DNA of 64,000 nt from Fallopia convolvulus (taxonomy: Eukaryota > Streptophyta > Magnoliopsida > Caryophyllales > Polygonaceae). Shown here one piece after another: positions 45,508 through 57,632 of the stretch. Below the pieces are notes generated by a model. That model made no database searches, was not told the origin of the DNA, and saw nothing but the letters and a program-made list of their open reading frames with translations. Each line of letters opens with the position of its first letter. Position 1 is the first letter of the stretch. The stretch lies in contig OZ024723.1 of the NCBI GenBank assembly GCA_964016875.1, positions 16,425,957 through 16,489,956 on the forward strand, given 5' to 3'. The position numbers and the translations under genes are program-made.

Positions 45508-46745
45508 GGGCTCCTCCCACTGATTAATAAAAGCTAAGACCCGCAAGAGCATTAGCTTCGTTTTATGACCCAAAAAAAAGAACGTACTCTCACATCCCAT
45601 TTTCAGTGAGCTTATATATATAGCAAGGCGGCCTAATCCAATGACATTTTTTATGCCATAAGCAAGCTATCTCATTATTCTCTACAGTATTACTTTAATT
45701 TATTGTTTGGTCAAGAAATTTTTTTAATCAACTGAACACCTTTGCTTACAATCTACCTAATAAATTATAAAGCAGAAACCATGTCTGTTGAAAAAATTGC
45801 GCACATGGCATTGTTTGAATAAAATAATGTCAAATTTTTTTAATGATAAATATTATTATAACTTGTATTATTCTTTGTATACATCTAATATTTTTAATAA
45901 AATATATAACATATTTATATGATTTTCTACGTATAAAATTTCTATCTATAGGTTGATGTTTTTTTTATATTAATTTTATGAACAGATCTTTTAACAAAAC
46001 TTGATTTAAATGATAATATTTTCAATATTAGTTTTATACATAATAATTTTTTCTCTTTTAACAAAACTTGGGCTCCAAGCATATAATTTTTTCTTATCTA
46101 TATGTTAAAATTTTCTAATATAATGAATTTATTTATAGAATATATATGTGATATATTTTAGTACACAATACATTTTTTAAAGAAACTATGTTCTACATTT
46201 AATTGCATGAATAAATTAATTTCTATTTTTTAAATAAATATTATAATAATATCAACGTATGCATGAAATATTAAACCTATAGATCGAATTATATAGATAG
46301 AATTAATATAAATCGGGGCCTTATGAAAAAATTGTTATTTTCATTTAATATGTAGTTTTGTGTAGATTTCTCCCATTAAAATACATCAAATATTTAAAAT
46401 TATAGTAATGTTATCTATATATGGTACCGGACTTCAATTAGTTTAAAAGTAAAAGGAAAGGATTCTTGTATACATGCATAGCAAAATAGGAGAAGAAGCA
46501 CGTCATAATGAAATCTCCGGTTACATCATTCAAAACTAGCATTAGTCGTGCATGCACTAAGCTAAATGGCTAAGTGGCTAACTAACTAATTTATTTATTT
46601 TTTAACGAGGGACCACTTTTGGTGGTAAACTCCGAGTCTGTAAACTAGCCGATAAAGCGCACGAACCAGGTAAACCGGCTTACATCGACCGGCTTGACCT
46701 AGTGGTAGGAATAATGGTGAGACTTGGTTTTTTCACCCAAGTTTA
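45508..46745. other. Spacer between the two CACTA elements
   Basis: 45509-45579 is the rest of the LINE 3' UTR, with AATAAA and an A8 tail. From 45752 a Helitron-like 5' end (A|TCTACCTAATAAATTATAAA) leads into AT-rich DNA similar, in inverted orientation, to 50.99-51.43 kb. At 46695-46709 there is an A-box-like tgacctagtggtagg. No gene. Confidence 0.55.
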
Positions 46746-46997
46746 CACTACAAAAAAAAGCGAATTTAGCGACCATATTTCTAGTCGCTAAATGCAAAAT
46801 CTGGTCGCTAAATGCATTTAGCGACCATATCGTGGTCGCTAAATGGCCGGTCGCTAACCACTTGGCGACCAAATGGTCGCTAAAAATAGCGACCATAGCG
46901 ACCATATGGTCGCTGTTTTTAGCGACCATATGGTCACTATTTAGCGACCATTGTCGCCTGTGGTCGCCACATTGGTGGCGACCAACTTGGCGACCAC

Positions 46998-47206
46998 AGC
47001 GACCATATGGTCGCTGTTTTTAGCGACCATATGGTCGCTGTTTTTAGCGACCATATGGTCGCTGTTTTTAGCGACCATATGGTCGCTGTTTTTAGGGACC
47101 ATATGGTCGCTGTTTTTAGGGACCATATGGTCGCTGTTTTTAGCGACCATATGGTCGTTGTTTTTAGAGACCATATGGTCACTGTTTTTAGCGACCATAT
47201 GGTCGC
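46998..47206. repeat. Nine-unit array of a 24-bp palindromic repeat
   Basis: Nine head-to-tail units of AGCGACCATATGGTCGCT plus GTTTTT. Units 5 and 6 read aggg, unit 7 ggtcgtt, and unit 8 is agag...tcact. Because the core is a perfect palindrome, both strands translate into eight-residue repeats (MVAVFSDH and its counterpart), which are not proteins. It lies in the B-type subterminal region of CACTA 2. Confidence 0.95.
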
Positions 47207-47433
47207 AAATATTTTTGTTTTAAAAAAATATAATTACGAATTAATATAAATAATTAATATTTATATTTATATAAATAATTACGAATTAATACAACTAAAC
47301 AATACCAAATTACATAAAGAACAACAATATTCATTAATTTCATTAATTTTCATAAATTTCAATAATTTACATACATAAATTCATTAAATTACATAAATTC
47401 AAATAATTTACAATATTCAATAATACAATAAAA

Positions 47434-47616
47434 CTACGCCAATATTCGCCGGAGCCGTCCGCTTTGCCGGAGCAGTCCTCGTCGCCGGAGTCGTCGGGAC
47501 AAATGTGGTGTGTCCGTGTGGGTCACCTCGGACGAGTTCTCCTCGCTTGGTATCCGGGACGAGCTCGGCTCGTCCCGACGAGGACCTCGTGCATGTCGGC
47601 GTGATCCTCCGGCCAT
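47434..47616 (-). pseudogene. CACTA second gene, internally deleted remnant
   Basis: A 60-codon frame starting MAGGSRRHARGPRRDEPSSS and including THTDTPHLSRR, clearly the first exon of the second gene of CACTA 1. After about 35 residues it jumps to sequence of the gene's 3' end (GC-rich Asp/Gly/Ser-coding DNA in another frame, then the AT-rich 3' flank). All middle exons are deleted. The DNA-binding part is absent. Confidence 0.85.
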
Positions 47617-47630
47617 AATAACACAACTAA

Positions 47631-48300
<670 letters not shown>

Positions 48301-48404
48301 CTCAATCAATCAAATTCAACAAACAATTTCCCAATCAACACAACAAAATCAACCCAAAAATCAACAACAATTACAAAAATCAACAACAAAAACCGAGAAC
48401 TTAC

Positions 48405-48645
48405 ATGCAAATGGCGGGGAGGAGGTGGCTGTCGGACGGACTCGGGCGAGGCGGGCTCGGGCGAGGCTGCGCGCACTTGGGCAGGCGGGATCGGGCTCGG
48501 GCAGGGGGCTGTGCAGGCGGCTCGGGTGAGGCGGAGGGCACCGGCGACGGCGGGCCGAGAGAGAGAAGGCGGAGAGACGGCGGAGGAGGGGTCGAGAGAG
48601 AGTTCCGAAAGAGAGAAGGTGGAGGAGGTTTTCACTGAATGAAGA
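48405..48645 (-). other. GC-rich leader exon of CACTA 2
   Basis: A 230-bp GC-rich block in very AT-rich surroundings. On the minus strand it ends cgccatttgcat|gtaagttctc, a strong splice donor. The intron would then run through the CAA/TTG tract to the ttttag before the MAGG start, so this is probably the 5' exon of the element's second gene. It has no counterpart before either copy in CACTA 1. It could also be captured host DNA. Confidence 0.5.
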
Positions 48646-48675
48646 AAGAGATTACGCGTTCTCCTTCTTATTCAG

Positions 48676-49225
48676 GGGTAGCGACCATATGGTCGCTAAA
48701 TTAGCGACCATATGGTCGCTACTCGTAAATTCAAATATTTCGCGAAAAATCGAAATTTCAGATTTCCCCCCATGTCGCGCCATAAATTTCGTATATCATT
48801 TAGCGACCATATGGTCGCTACACGTAAATTCAAATATTTCGCGAAAAATCAAATTTCAGATTTCCCCCCATGTCGCGCCATAAATTTCGTATGTCATTTA
48901 GCGACCATATGGTCGCTAAATTTGGCGAGAGCTTTGGTGAGAGCTTTGGAGACCATATGGTCGCTGAATTTAGTGACCATATGGTCTCCAAATTCAGCGA
49001 CCATATGGTCGCTACATGCTGGCGGGAAATTTCTCCGTGCACTTATTGCGACTATAAAGTCTCAGCGACCATGTGGACGCCCAAATTAGCGACCACGTGG
49101 TCGCTAATTTGGTTTTATTTTTTTCCCCGTTTTGACGTCCAGATTTGCGACCATTGGCGTCCATATGGTCGCTAATTAGCGACCATATGTCGTGGTCGCT
49201 AACATATGGTCGCTAAATCTGCAGA
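48676..49225. repeat. A-type subterminal repeats of CACTA 2
   Basis: About ten copies of GCGACCATATGGTCGC and variants, including two copies of a unit with cgtaaattcaaatatttcgc gaaaaatc (48724 and 48823). Ends in tggtcgctaaatctgcagaa. Confidence 0.88.
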
Positions 49226-49239
49226 ATGGTGTAGTGTTA

Positions 49240-49320
49240 GGGGCGGAGGCAAGGATCGAACCTGGGACCTTCCAACATCCCCCCATGCCTCTTACCACTA
49301 GGGCACCCCATGTGGGGTCT
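49240..49320 (-). repeat. tRNA-derived SINE-like sequence
   Basis: On the minus strand, an A box tgccctagtggtaag (49291-49305) is followed by a B box ggttcgatcc (49253-49262), a polymerase III promoter layout. It abuts the right TSD of CACTA 2. It lacks tRNA folding, so it is a SINE or SINE relic. Confidence 0.55.
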
Positions 49321-49599
49321 AACTAATTTCTAAAAGACCGAAAAACTCTCTTTTTCCTGATCGAATCAAGAATATAAGATGTGCGTAGTCTTACATAGTT
49401 ACACACATCTTTTGTTTTGATTACATAACTAGTTGAATCCCCGTGATGGATAATTTTACTAAAGATTATACAATATGGGTCCAGTTCAGGTGCGAATGGA
49501 CGCCCAGGTACGTGCGAAATAAGAAAGAACAAGAGTCGTTGGATGAAGAAAAATCAAAGGCGTTGATCATTTCACTTAAAAAGGGGAAAAAAACGACAT

Positions 49600-50852
49600 G
49601 GGCGAATTATTCGCGTATTTTTGAAAAAAACAGAAATAGAACGCGCGCCCAGATTGTTCATCAATATTGTGGATTTGTTCATCAATAATGTGGGTTTGTT
49701 CATCAACATTGTGATTTTGTTCATCAAAAATGTGATTTTGTACATAAATAAACTATTGTTTGTGCATCAAAAATCTATTATTTGTACATAAAAAATGAAT
49801 AAATATGTATCAAAATTGCATGCAATATGTTCATCAATATTGTGATTGTGTTCATAAAAAACAAAAATAGGACACTGTGAACAAATAGGGTATATCAATG
49901 AACAAACAATGGACAAACAAGGTTATATCAATGAACAAAAAAGGTTATATTAATGAACAAATAAGGGTATATCCATGAACAAATAGGGTATATCAATGAA
50001 CAAATAATGGACAAACAAAAGTTATATCAATGAACAAAAAAGGTTATATCAATGAACAAATAGGGGTATATCCATGAACAAATAGAGTATATCAATGAAC
50101 AAACAATGTTATATCAATGAACAAATATGGATATATATATCAATGAACAAACAAGTTATATCAATGAACAAATAGAAGTATATTGATGAACAAATATGGG
50201 CATTAAGACCTCTTGATCCAGGCTCGGGTTTGTCTAAACTTGATGCCTAAGCATGGTAATCCATGGAGGTTGCGAAGCTTGATCCATCATGGCTCCTAAA
50301 TGATCTAGAAGAGCATAAGTTGCATCTTGTATCTTCTTGTTTCGAGTTCTTGTGATTGGTTCGTCAAATGACACCTTTAGCTTTTCCTCGGCGTCGTTAG
50401 GAGTCATAGACGGATGTTTGGCATCAATTATTGAACTTGAAAAAAGAAGACCTTCGGGGTTTAACTTTTGCTTATATGTTGTAGACAACTTGGAAGTATC
50501 GTAATGACTTTATCTTTAACAATCAGAACACCATTTCTGGTTTGAAAATAATTATATGTGCATCAAAAACTAGATAATATTGTATTCATACACATAGATA
50601 AGGTTAAAAAATAAAATTGAAAATTAAAAAAGTTCAAAATCGATGAACATTGTTATCAAAAACTCGATGCACAATTAGTTAGTATTGATGAACAAATGGT
50701 GAATATGGATGAACAAATCGCTAGTTTTGATGAACAAACTGGGCGCGTCTCATAAAAACATATTTTTCGAAAAATACGTTAATAATACGGAAAAAATTCG
50801 CCCGTGCCGTATTTTATTGAAAAATACGCGAATAATACGGGAAAAATTCGCC
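49600..50852. repeat. Inverted-repeat-bounded element with internal minisatellite
   Basis: Left gggcgaattattcgcgtatt (from 49600) and right, inverted, with 9 extra bases, ggcgaatttttcccgtatta ttcgcgtattt (50818-50852). Inside, at 49650-50190, are many degenerate copies of tatatcaatgaacaaa and ttgttcatcaatattgtg. The right part is a 50-bp tandem duplication (50768-50852). The superfamily is unknown. Confidence 0.45.
50234..50488 (-). pseudogene. Gypsy polyprotein C-terminal fragment
   Basis: DEPITRTRNKKIQDATYALL and following PPWITMLRH resemble the P(I/N)TRSRAKK motif found near the C-terminus of many plant gypsy polyproteins. It is related to 56492-56707 but not close. Confidence 0.45.
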
Positions 50853-50989
50853 TGTGCCGTATTTATCTTTTTTAATGAATGTTTAATCAAGGGCGTTGAT
50901 TTTTTGGAATGGACGAGCGAGATTTATTCTTAATTCTCACCTACGCGATCATTCTCACACGACTCTTTCTTATACAATATTATGATATA

Positions 50990-51434
50990 TTAATATCAAA
51001 TTTAAAACAGTTGTATATAAAATCTTAATAAAATTATATAATTTATAAAATAATCAATAAGATTATGCCCCATATTTTATCAACATATACGTAAAAAATT
51101 ATATACTTGAAGCTCGAGTCTTGTTAAGAGATAAAAAATTATTATGCATAAAATTAATATAAAAAATATTAGATCAAGTTATTATCAACATATAGATAAA
51201 AAAATTATATACTTGGATCTCAAATCCTTTTACAAGATAAAATTAACATGCATAAAAAATATCAAAATATAGATCAAGTTATTATATTATAAGAAATTGG
51301 ATATATTGAAAGAATGATACAAATAATTATAATATTTATTATTAAAAACGGAACATTATTTTATTCAAAGAATGCCATGTGGCGCAATTTTTTCAACAAA
51401 CATGGTTTCTGCTTTATAATGTATTAGATGTAGA
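50990..51434 (-). mobile_element. Helitron-like terminal fragment, inverted relative to 45.75 kb
   Basis: The minus strand from 51434 reads A|TCTACATCTAATACATTATA AAGCAGAAACCATG and shares ttgaaaaaattgcg and tgaataaaataatgt with 45752-45840. An internal unit of about 120 bp (atatacttgaagctcgagtc / atatacttggatctcaaatc) is duplicated. No 3' hairpin was found. Confidence 0.45.
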
Positions 51435-53280
51435 TAACTTTTTTTTACAGTTTACCCTAAGAGCATATACAAAGAAGCCTCATTCGAAAATTTAAAATTT
51501 AAAATATATTCTGAATTTTTTTTTAAAAATTAAAATTTTAAATCAATAATATAATTTTGAGCACGATCTCATTTATCGTAGGAGCTATTTTAATTCTGGG
51601 GCAACTCCTTAAACTACGATAACAAATGAGATAGTTTTATAGATATGTCTCGGGCAACTCCTTAGAAACTCTATGGTTAGACTTTTAAAACCCTATTGTA
51701 AATTAGTGAACCCAAAAAAAAAAAATTAAAAAGAAAAAAATTATTAGTAAATTTGGAGATAGAACAAACTAAATCTAATCATTAATTTATATTTCAATAA
51801 TTGAGATTTGCCCAAATCCACCGATAATTTTTTTTATTAAACCCCACTGTAACTAAACCCTTTATAAACTACCCCAATATATAGTTTGTATACTATCCGA
51901 GTCCCAAGGACGGACCTAGGGACGGGTTTGGTTACGCCCCAGCTCGCCCAAAAAAATAAAAAATAATAAAAATAGGGTAAATTTAATAATAAAAAATAAA
52001 AAAATAAAGTAAATTTAATGTTAGATTAGTTAAATTAAGGTAATTTAGCCCACCCTAATGTTAAATCCTGAGTCCGTCACTGCCGAATCCAGAAACTTAG
52101 TTTTTCTTGTCAGGAAATCCTTTTTAATCTTCCACGTGTTTATTTGAATACGTTAACTTCATTTTTATGTTCACTTTTTTTTGAGCATATATGCAAATTT
52201 GCCCTGACATTTTTCTTATTCGATCATCTGACTTCAAAGGGTCGGAAAGTAACAATATTAATTTTGAAGTAGAGATCATAGTAAATTAACCGACTCCAAA
52301 TAATACGAGTACAGTATAATAAAGGTGGATGATTGAGTCGTTGGAACGTAAGTTTGTTGAAGGAAGCTCGATTTGGTCAAACATTAAGTTTGAACTTTGA
52401 ATACGCCAACTTTTAAATGGAAAAATGAGGTTGAAGGTTCACATTTTCCTCCTCCCAATGTGGACTTTTCTTAGTCAAAAAAACGGGTAATTTGAAACTC
52501 CTGCATCATCCTACCCAGGGTGAGTCAGAAATTTACTCAATGGAGGCTAAATTCGTGTTTACAGAGAAAAAAAATTATATTTATACTGAAAATTTTGTAT
52601 TTTTTATAAAATTTTATATTTTCTGTATAAAAAGTATTTTTTTTATATATGAGAAACTTTTTTTTATAAAAATAAATTATTTTGATTTTTTTTTCTAGTT
52701 AACTAATTTAAATTTTTTATATTTTCAAAAAAATTATTTGCTAGTTGGAAGTTGGGTGTTGTTTAACTGTATTTGACAGTATATGTAGTGCATGTGTAAT
52801 CACTGATCTATGTAATACTAATATTTTATACACTTATAATATTTTTTATTTTTTTTAAAATTCCAGTGGGCACCATTTCCCTCCGCCACTGATCCTACCA
52901 GTTTATCTTTTTGGGAGTAGTACTCCATCTTACAACTAGATACTTCGTAATATTTATGGATGACCGATTTACATGAATAATTCGATATATCCTGATAAAA
53001 AGGTGAAAATCCAAGCATAAGTGGGTAATGTAAAAATCCAAGCATAAGTGGGTAATAGATATTTCAAATAATAGGTTGATTAGGGTTTGGGTCAGATATG
53101 GATAAGATTTATCATCGACATAATCTGATATATCACCCTCATCCTAGCTACCAAACACTCATTACTGACTTTCACCTCTTAATTCCAGTTCCAACTTCAG
53201 TCAGAGTTTTAGCTCCAGTTCCTGCTCCAACTACTTGATATAGCTCCAACTCCAACTATTGCATCCGAAAAGAGCCTTAG
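51435..53280. other. Gene-free AT-rich stretch
   Basis: No coding feature. 52500-52890 begins gggtgagtcagaaatttact and ends agtgggcaccatttccctcc, perhaps ends of an unrecognised repeat. The sequence aaaatccaagcataagtggg is duplicated at 53006 and 53034. Confidence 0.4.
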
Positions 53281-53459
53281 TTAATTCAGATACTCTTAAC
53301 AAGCTTTTCCAAATTCGAGGTAGAAAAAAGATATTATGCTACTTGATAGGTGAAGGAAGTAGGTAAACTAGATTTTTCTACATGCTTAATGGGAAAAGAC
53401 ATATTGTTGGAACAGTATTAGGAACTGTCAAGTAACTATCATAAGAATAAGGATCATCT

Positions 53460-55050
53460 TATTGACAACATCACGCCATACAAAAATGAAGTGCAAACTT
53501 GTTCCTCCATTCACAATTTTTGTGCCTCCAATACATTTGTCTCCCTTGTGGAACCAAAGAATATCAAGAAAGCCTTTCAAGATTCGAAATGGATTCAAGA
53601 AATGCAAGAGGAACTACATCAATTTCGAAGAAATAATGTTTGGAAGTTTGTTCCTCGACCAATCAATAAGAATGCAATAGGAACAAGATGGGTCTTTAGA
53701 AACAAGGTAGATGATACAAGAGTAGTTTCAAGGAATAAGAAAAGGTTGGTTAATTGCTCAAGGATACAATCAAGAAGAAGGAATTGACTATGATAAAACT
53801 TTTGCACCAGTAGCAAGAATTGAAGCAATTTGACTTCTCATCTCCTTTGCAACATTCAAGGGGTTCAAACTATATCAAATAGATGTAAAGATAGCTTTTC
53901 GCAATGGATATCTTCAAGAGGAAGTTTATGTGGCTCAACCTCTAGGATTTGAAGATAATGATTATCCAGATCATGTCTACTTCCTACAAAGGGCACTATA
54001 CAGACTCAAGCAAACTCCTCAAGCTTGGTATGACACGTTTGCAAAGTTCCTATTGTCCAAAGATTACCAACGTGGTTCCATTGATGAAACTCTCTTTTTG
54101 AAGAGGGACACATGTGATATATTAATTGTTCAAGTTTATGTTATGATATTGTTTTTGGTTCCACTAACCCTATGTTTGTAGAAAATTTTGAAAATCTTAT
54201 GAGTAGTGAATTCGAGATGAGCATGATAGGGGAACTAACTTCTTCTTAGGACTTTAGATTGTGCAACCAAAGGAAGGAACTAAGATTCATCAGCAAAAGT
54301 ACATGAAAGAGATGTTAGAAAAATATGAAATGAACACTTCATTGCCAATTAATACTCCTATTTCCCCTAACATTTGTTTCAATGCAAATGAAGAAGGGAA
54401 CTGTGTTGATGAAAAGCTTTATCGAGGAATGATTAGTTCCATACTTTATCTTACAACTAGTAGACATGATATCATATTTTTTGTATGATAATGTACACGA
54501 TTCCAAGCTAACCCTAAGTAATCACATTTGAAAGAAGTGAAAAGAATTTTCAAGTACTTGAAGGGGCGAGACAACCTATGATTGTTATATCCAAGGAACA
54601 ATTCCTTCGAACTTGATGCCTTTTCAGATGCAGACTTTGCAAGACATCTTGTAGATCACAAAAGCACCTTATGAATAGCACTATTCCAAGGATCATGTTT
54701 GTTGTCTTGGGGATCCAAAAAGAAATTGTGTATGTCGCGGCTACAACATGCTATTCCTTGGTACTATGGCTCAAGTATTAACTCTAAGATTACAATATTT
54801 CTCTTGGCATTGTTCCTATGATGTGTGATAATACTAGTGCTATAAACATTTCCAAAAATCTTGTGCATCATACTAGAACAAAGCATATAGAAATTAGGCA
54901 TCATTTCCTTCGTGATTGTGTTGAGAAAGGCTAAATTGTGATGGAACATTACGAAATTGAAGAACAAGTTGCAGATATCTTCAGTAAGGCTTTAGATAGA
55001 CGTCCCTATGAGCATCCTCGTATCCACTTAGGAATGATAACTCTTAATTA
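53460..55050 (+). pseudogene. Ty1/copia pol relic (RT and RNase H)
   Basis: Pieces in several frames: FQDSKWIQEMQEELHQFRRN, NAIGTRWVFRNKVDD, LGFEDNDYPDHVYFLQRALY, RLKQTPQAWYDTFAKFLLSK, MKEMLEKYEMNTSLPINTPI, LYRGMISSILYLTTSRHDII, KHIEIRHHFLRDCVEKG, VADIFSKALDR. This is the usual copia order RT then RNase H. At the catalytic site the nucleotide sequence runs from VYV straight into another frame, so the YVDD aspartates are lost. Multiple stops. No LTR was identified. Confidence 0.85.
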
Positions 55051-55840
55051 AACAAGTCTCAGTTCATTATTCCCTCAATGCTGGGTTAGAAAATTTGATA
55101 AGTCATTAGGAAACTGTTTGAGTAATATCTTCATTTTGATAATTATTACTAGTCTAAAGCTTTGAATTTTGCATGCATGGAACTATTTTGATTTATTTTA
55201 ATCCTAAAATGAACAACATGATCATTCCTAACCCTTATTACAAGCCGAAATGATGGTTGATTATAAGCCGTCCTAAGTCATGAATCAAGTAAACGTTTCC
55301 TATGAGCTCTCTCTTTAACCTTTTCACTAGATATAATTACATAGTTCCTTAAATTGTTCCATACCCACTATATATTTGCTTGGATATGCTTTTTTGTCCC
55401 TACTTATCCAAACCTGGTCCTTTCCACTTGATCAATGGGAATGACATGGAACAACTAGTCTCAACTTCATCAAGGGAATTGCTCGGGGTAATAGAGGCGA
55501 GAATCTAAATTGTTTGCTCTATTTGAATGAGAATAGTTTGGGGAAGCATGTATCTGATTGGACAACATCTTAATGAGGAAGGATTAATTTAGGCCAAGCA
55601 TTTCAAAGCGCCGATGTAATTGACAAAGGAAAGATTGTCACGTGGAAGAATTTTTGCTTCTTAAAATGGAAGTTAGAACGTTTGGAGATCTTTAGGATTT
55701 GGTTACAAATTTACCTTGGAAGAGGATCCAACTCTTTTTGACACATTTAGTATTTTCTTCTCCACCACCTACCATCGTCTTCAACCTTCTCTTTCTTTAA
55801 AAACCTAAAGCCTCTCTTTGTAAAATTTCCAAACTCAAAA
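55051..55840. other. Gene-free stretch after the copia relic
   Basis: Possibly the 3' region of the copia element followed by the 5' part of another unit. No terminal pair was found. A start near 55841 opens the acidic/basic low-complexity frame below. Confidence 0.35.
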
Positions 55841-55888
55841 AATGGACGATCAGTTGGGGATGATGATGAAGAAGAAGAGGAAGAGGAT

Positions 55889-56480
55889 GTGGTTGAAGAA
55901 GAGGAGCAACAAAACCAACAACAACAACTAGAACAACATGAGTCTTTGGAAGGAATTGAGACTAAAGTGTTGATGATTGAAGGGGCTCCTACTAAAAAGG
56001 AGAAAACTCATAATAAGAAGAAGAAGAAAGGGAAGAGTGCCAAGAAACAAAAGGTGGAGTCCACCAAAGGCACTTTCTCAAGGGAACAAAAGTTGGTGAT
56101 TCCCTTGGTAGAACAAAAGAGTTCCTTCTGGATCACGACTTCAAGGAACTATACGAGTTGATCTATTTTCAATGTTGGGAAAACCTCTACTCAGAACCAG
56201 CTTTTATTATCCAGAATAGTACTGTCTCGTCCGCTCCAACTTTACTCTCATCCACTCTATAAAGAGTAATGACCTCATTGGGTGCTTCAAAACAAACAAC
56301 GAAGTCTTCGCATTTCCCGATTCTCTCATTCGTCGTCTCCTTAAAGTTCACATGGAGGGATTACATTCCCTTCCTCTTAAAGGATGGGGCGTGTTCAACA
56401 AAGATGCCACTTTAAAGTGTTTGTATGAAGGAAAAGTTCCCAAGGAACTAACTACGCAAGGGCTTTCTTAGCTCATCAAT
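55889..56480 (+). pseudogene. Unrecognised retrotransposon-associated frames
   Basis: 55889-56161 codes an acidic, Gln-rich and then Lys-rich peptide (EEEEQQNQQQQLEQHESLEG, KKKKKGKSAKKQKVESTKG). 56280-56470 reads NNEVFAFPDSLIRRLLKVHM EGLHSLPLKGWGVF. I recognise no enzyme. Given its position before a gypsy C-terminal motif, it may be an extra ORF or gag-like part of a retroelement. Confidence 0.35.
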
Positions 56481-56491
56481 ATATCACCAGG

Positions 56492-56707
56492 GTGGTTGAT
56501 GCAGTGAAGCCAGCCATGTCTCCTACCGACGTCGATGAGTTGATTCGAGTGCCTTCTGACGGACCAAACACAAGGAGTCGAGCTAAGAAGATTGCTCAAG
56601 GCACAACAACAATCTTGGTTCGATTGACAGCTGTTCTTGAAGAGCCTAGCAAGACGAAGTGGGTCTCGTGCATTCAACATCAATTGAGCCCGGATTCCAT
56701 GGATTAA
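56492..56707 (+). pseudogene. Gypsy polyprotein C-terminal fragment
   Basis: MSPTDVDELIRVPSDGPNTR SRAKK, then WVSCIQHQLSPDSMD and a stop. The TRSRAKK motif is common near the end of plant gypsy polyproteins. It directly precedes the LTR of the next element. Confidence 0.5.
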
Positions 56708-56749
56708 TTCAAGAGGGTCGAAATTTCCATTATTTTTTTATTTAGAAAC

Positions 56750-57632
56750 ATGTGTTAGTTTGCCTCACTTTAGGGCTGAATTTAGTAAGTGACCGGGTGA
56801 GATAAATTGTTACATGGGTCAAAGTCAACTCTTTGACTTGACCATTCTAAGTAGAGAAAATATCTAGTATTATTTTATTATAGGCGTGTTTTCTATTTTT
56901 AATAATGTAGAGAATTCAATCAATAGACTTATGTTAGTTGGTTGATATTCTCTCTCTTGGTTGTTAGAGATATTTTAAGATATTTTGAGTTTGTTAGGAT
57001 ACTTCCTTAAATAAATAAATCAGGTATGATTTATTTTATTTAAGGGAATCTAGATAGATATAGTTATAGATATTTTATTATATCTTGGGAAGCAAGACAA
57101 GGAGGCCAATTCTATCTCCTCTAGGGCCGGCCATACCCCTTCCTTGCTCTCCAAGTAATAGCTTTGTATTCTACTATTTATACTCTTGTTTTTCATTAAT
57201 AAAAATCAGCTTGAGAGAGATTAAACCCAAATTGGTTTAATCTATCTCTTGGGCTCAAAAATAACGATTTGTGTGTTCTTGCAATTGGAGTTCGATCATC
57301 ATCATCTCGAGATCTCTCTTCTCTTCTCTTGTTCGAAATCTGAGTTGTAGTTTAATCAATTGGTTGTTCTAGTTGTTATTGTTAAAGATCAAACTAGTTA
57401 ATCATTCGGATTTAGCGTTAGAGCCAATCCGTCTGAACTATGAACTTGATCTATCCTATAATTCCGATCGGTTTTAGTCATTCAATCAATTCAGTTTCGT
57501 CATTGCTTGCGTTACAAGTCATCTAATTTTGAAAGCATTGTAGGTTGGAAATTCGTTACAAGGCAAGATCGGGATCCTGTGTGGTCAAATACGAGGTTTC
57601 TAAGGAGTAATCCGAGGCAATCACGTATCAAG
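56750..57632 (+). mobile_element. Probable 5' LTR of the gypsy element (left edge uncertain)
   Basis: Sequence between the preceding gypsy fragment and the primer binding site. It has LTR-like signals: a TATA-like ctatttatactc near 57173 and taataaaaat near 57197. The start might be tgttagtttgcctc (near 56753) or tgttaggatacttcc (near 56991). The 3' LTR is outside the window, so ends cannot be confirmed. Confidence 0.5.

Larger units (their letters stand above)
34391..45508 (+). mobile_element. CACTA (En/Spm) element 1, 11.1 kb
   Basis: Left end CACTATACCATTCTGCAGAT (from 34392); right end, inverted, CACTACAAAAAAAAAGCGAA (to 45507). The two ends share only CACTA and the inner GATTTAGCGACCATAT-type motif, i.e. 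two end types, A and B. If one extra C/G is counted at each end (34391, 45508), the flanks are ggc/ggc, a 3-bp TSD. The host LINE 3' UTR also rejoins. Contents: subterminal palindromes, decayed TNP2-type transposase gene (35.3-39.1 kb), minisatellites, and two tandem copies of a second gene (40.6-44.9 kb). It is a formerly autonomous element, now with stops and frameshifts. Confidence 0.88.

Noticed and set aside
46998..47206. CRISPR-like array
   Set aside because: Spacers are only GTTTTT and identical, the repeats are palindromic transposon motifs, and the DNA is plant nuclear.
46937..47249. Repeat proteins with period eight on both strands
   Set aside because: The 24-bp palindromic array gives open frames on both strands by its period; no start context or other coding sign.
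48306..48638. Frames on both strands of the GC-rich block, Arg/Gly-rich or Ser/Pro-rich
   Set aside because: GC-rich leader DNA gives open frames in several phases; no recognised domain.
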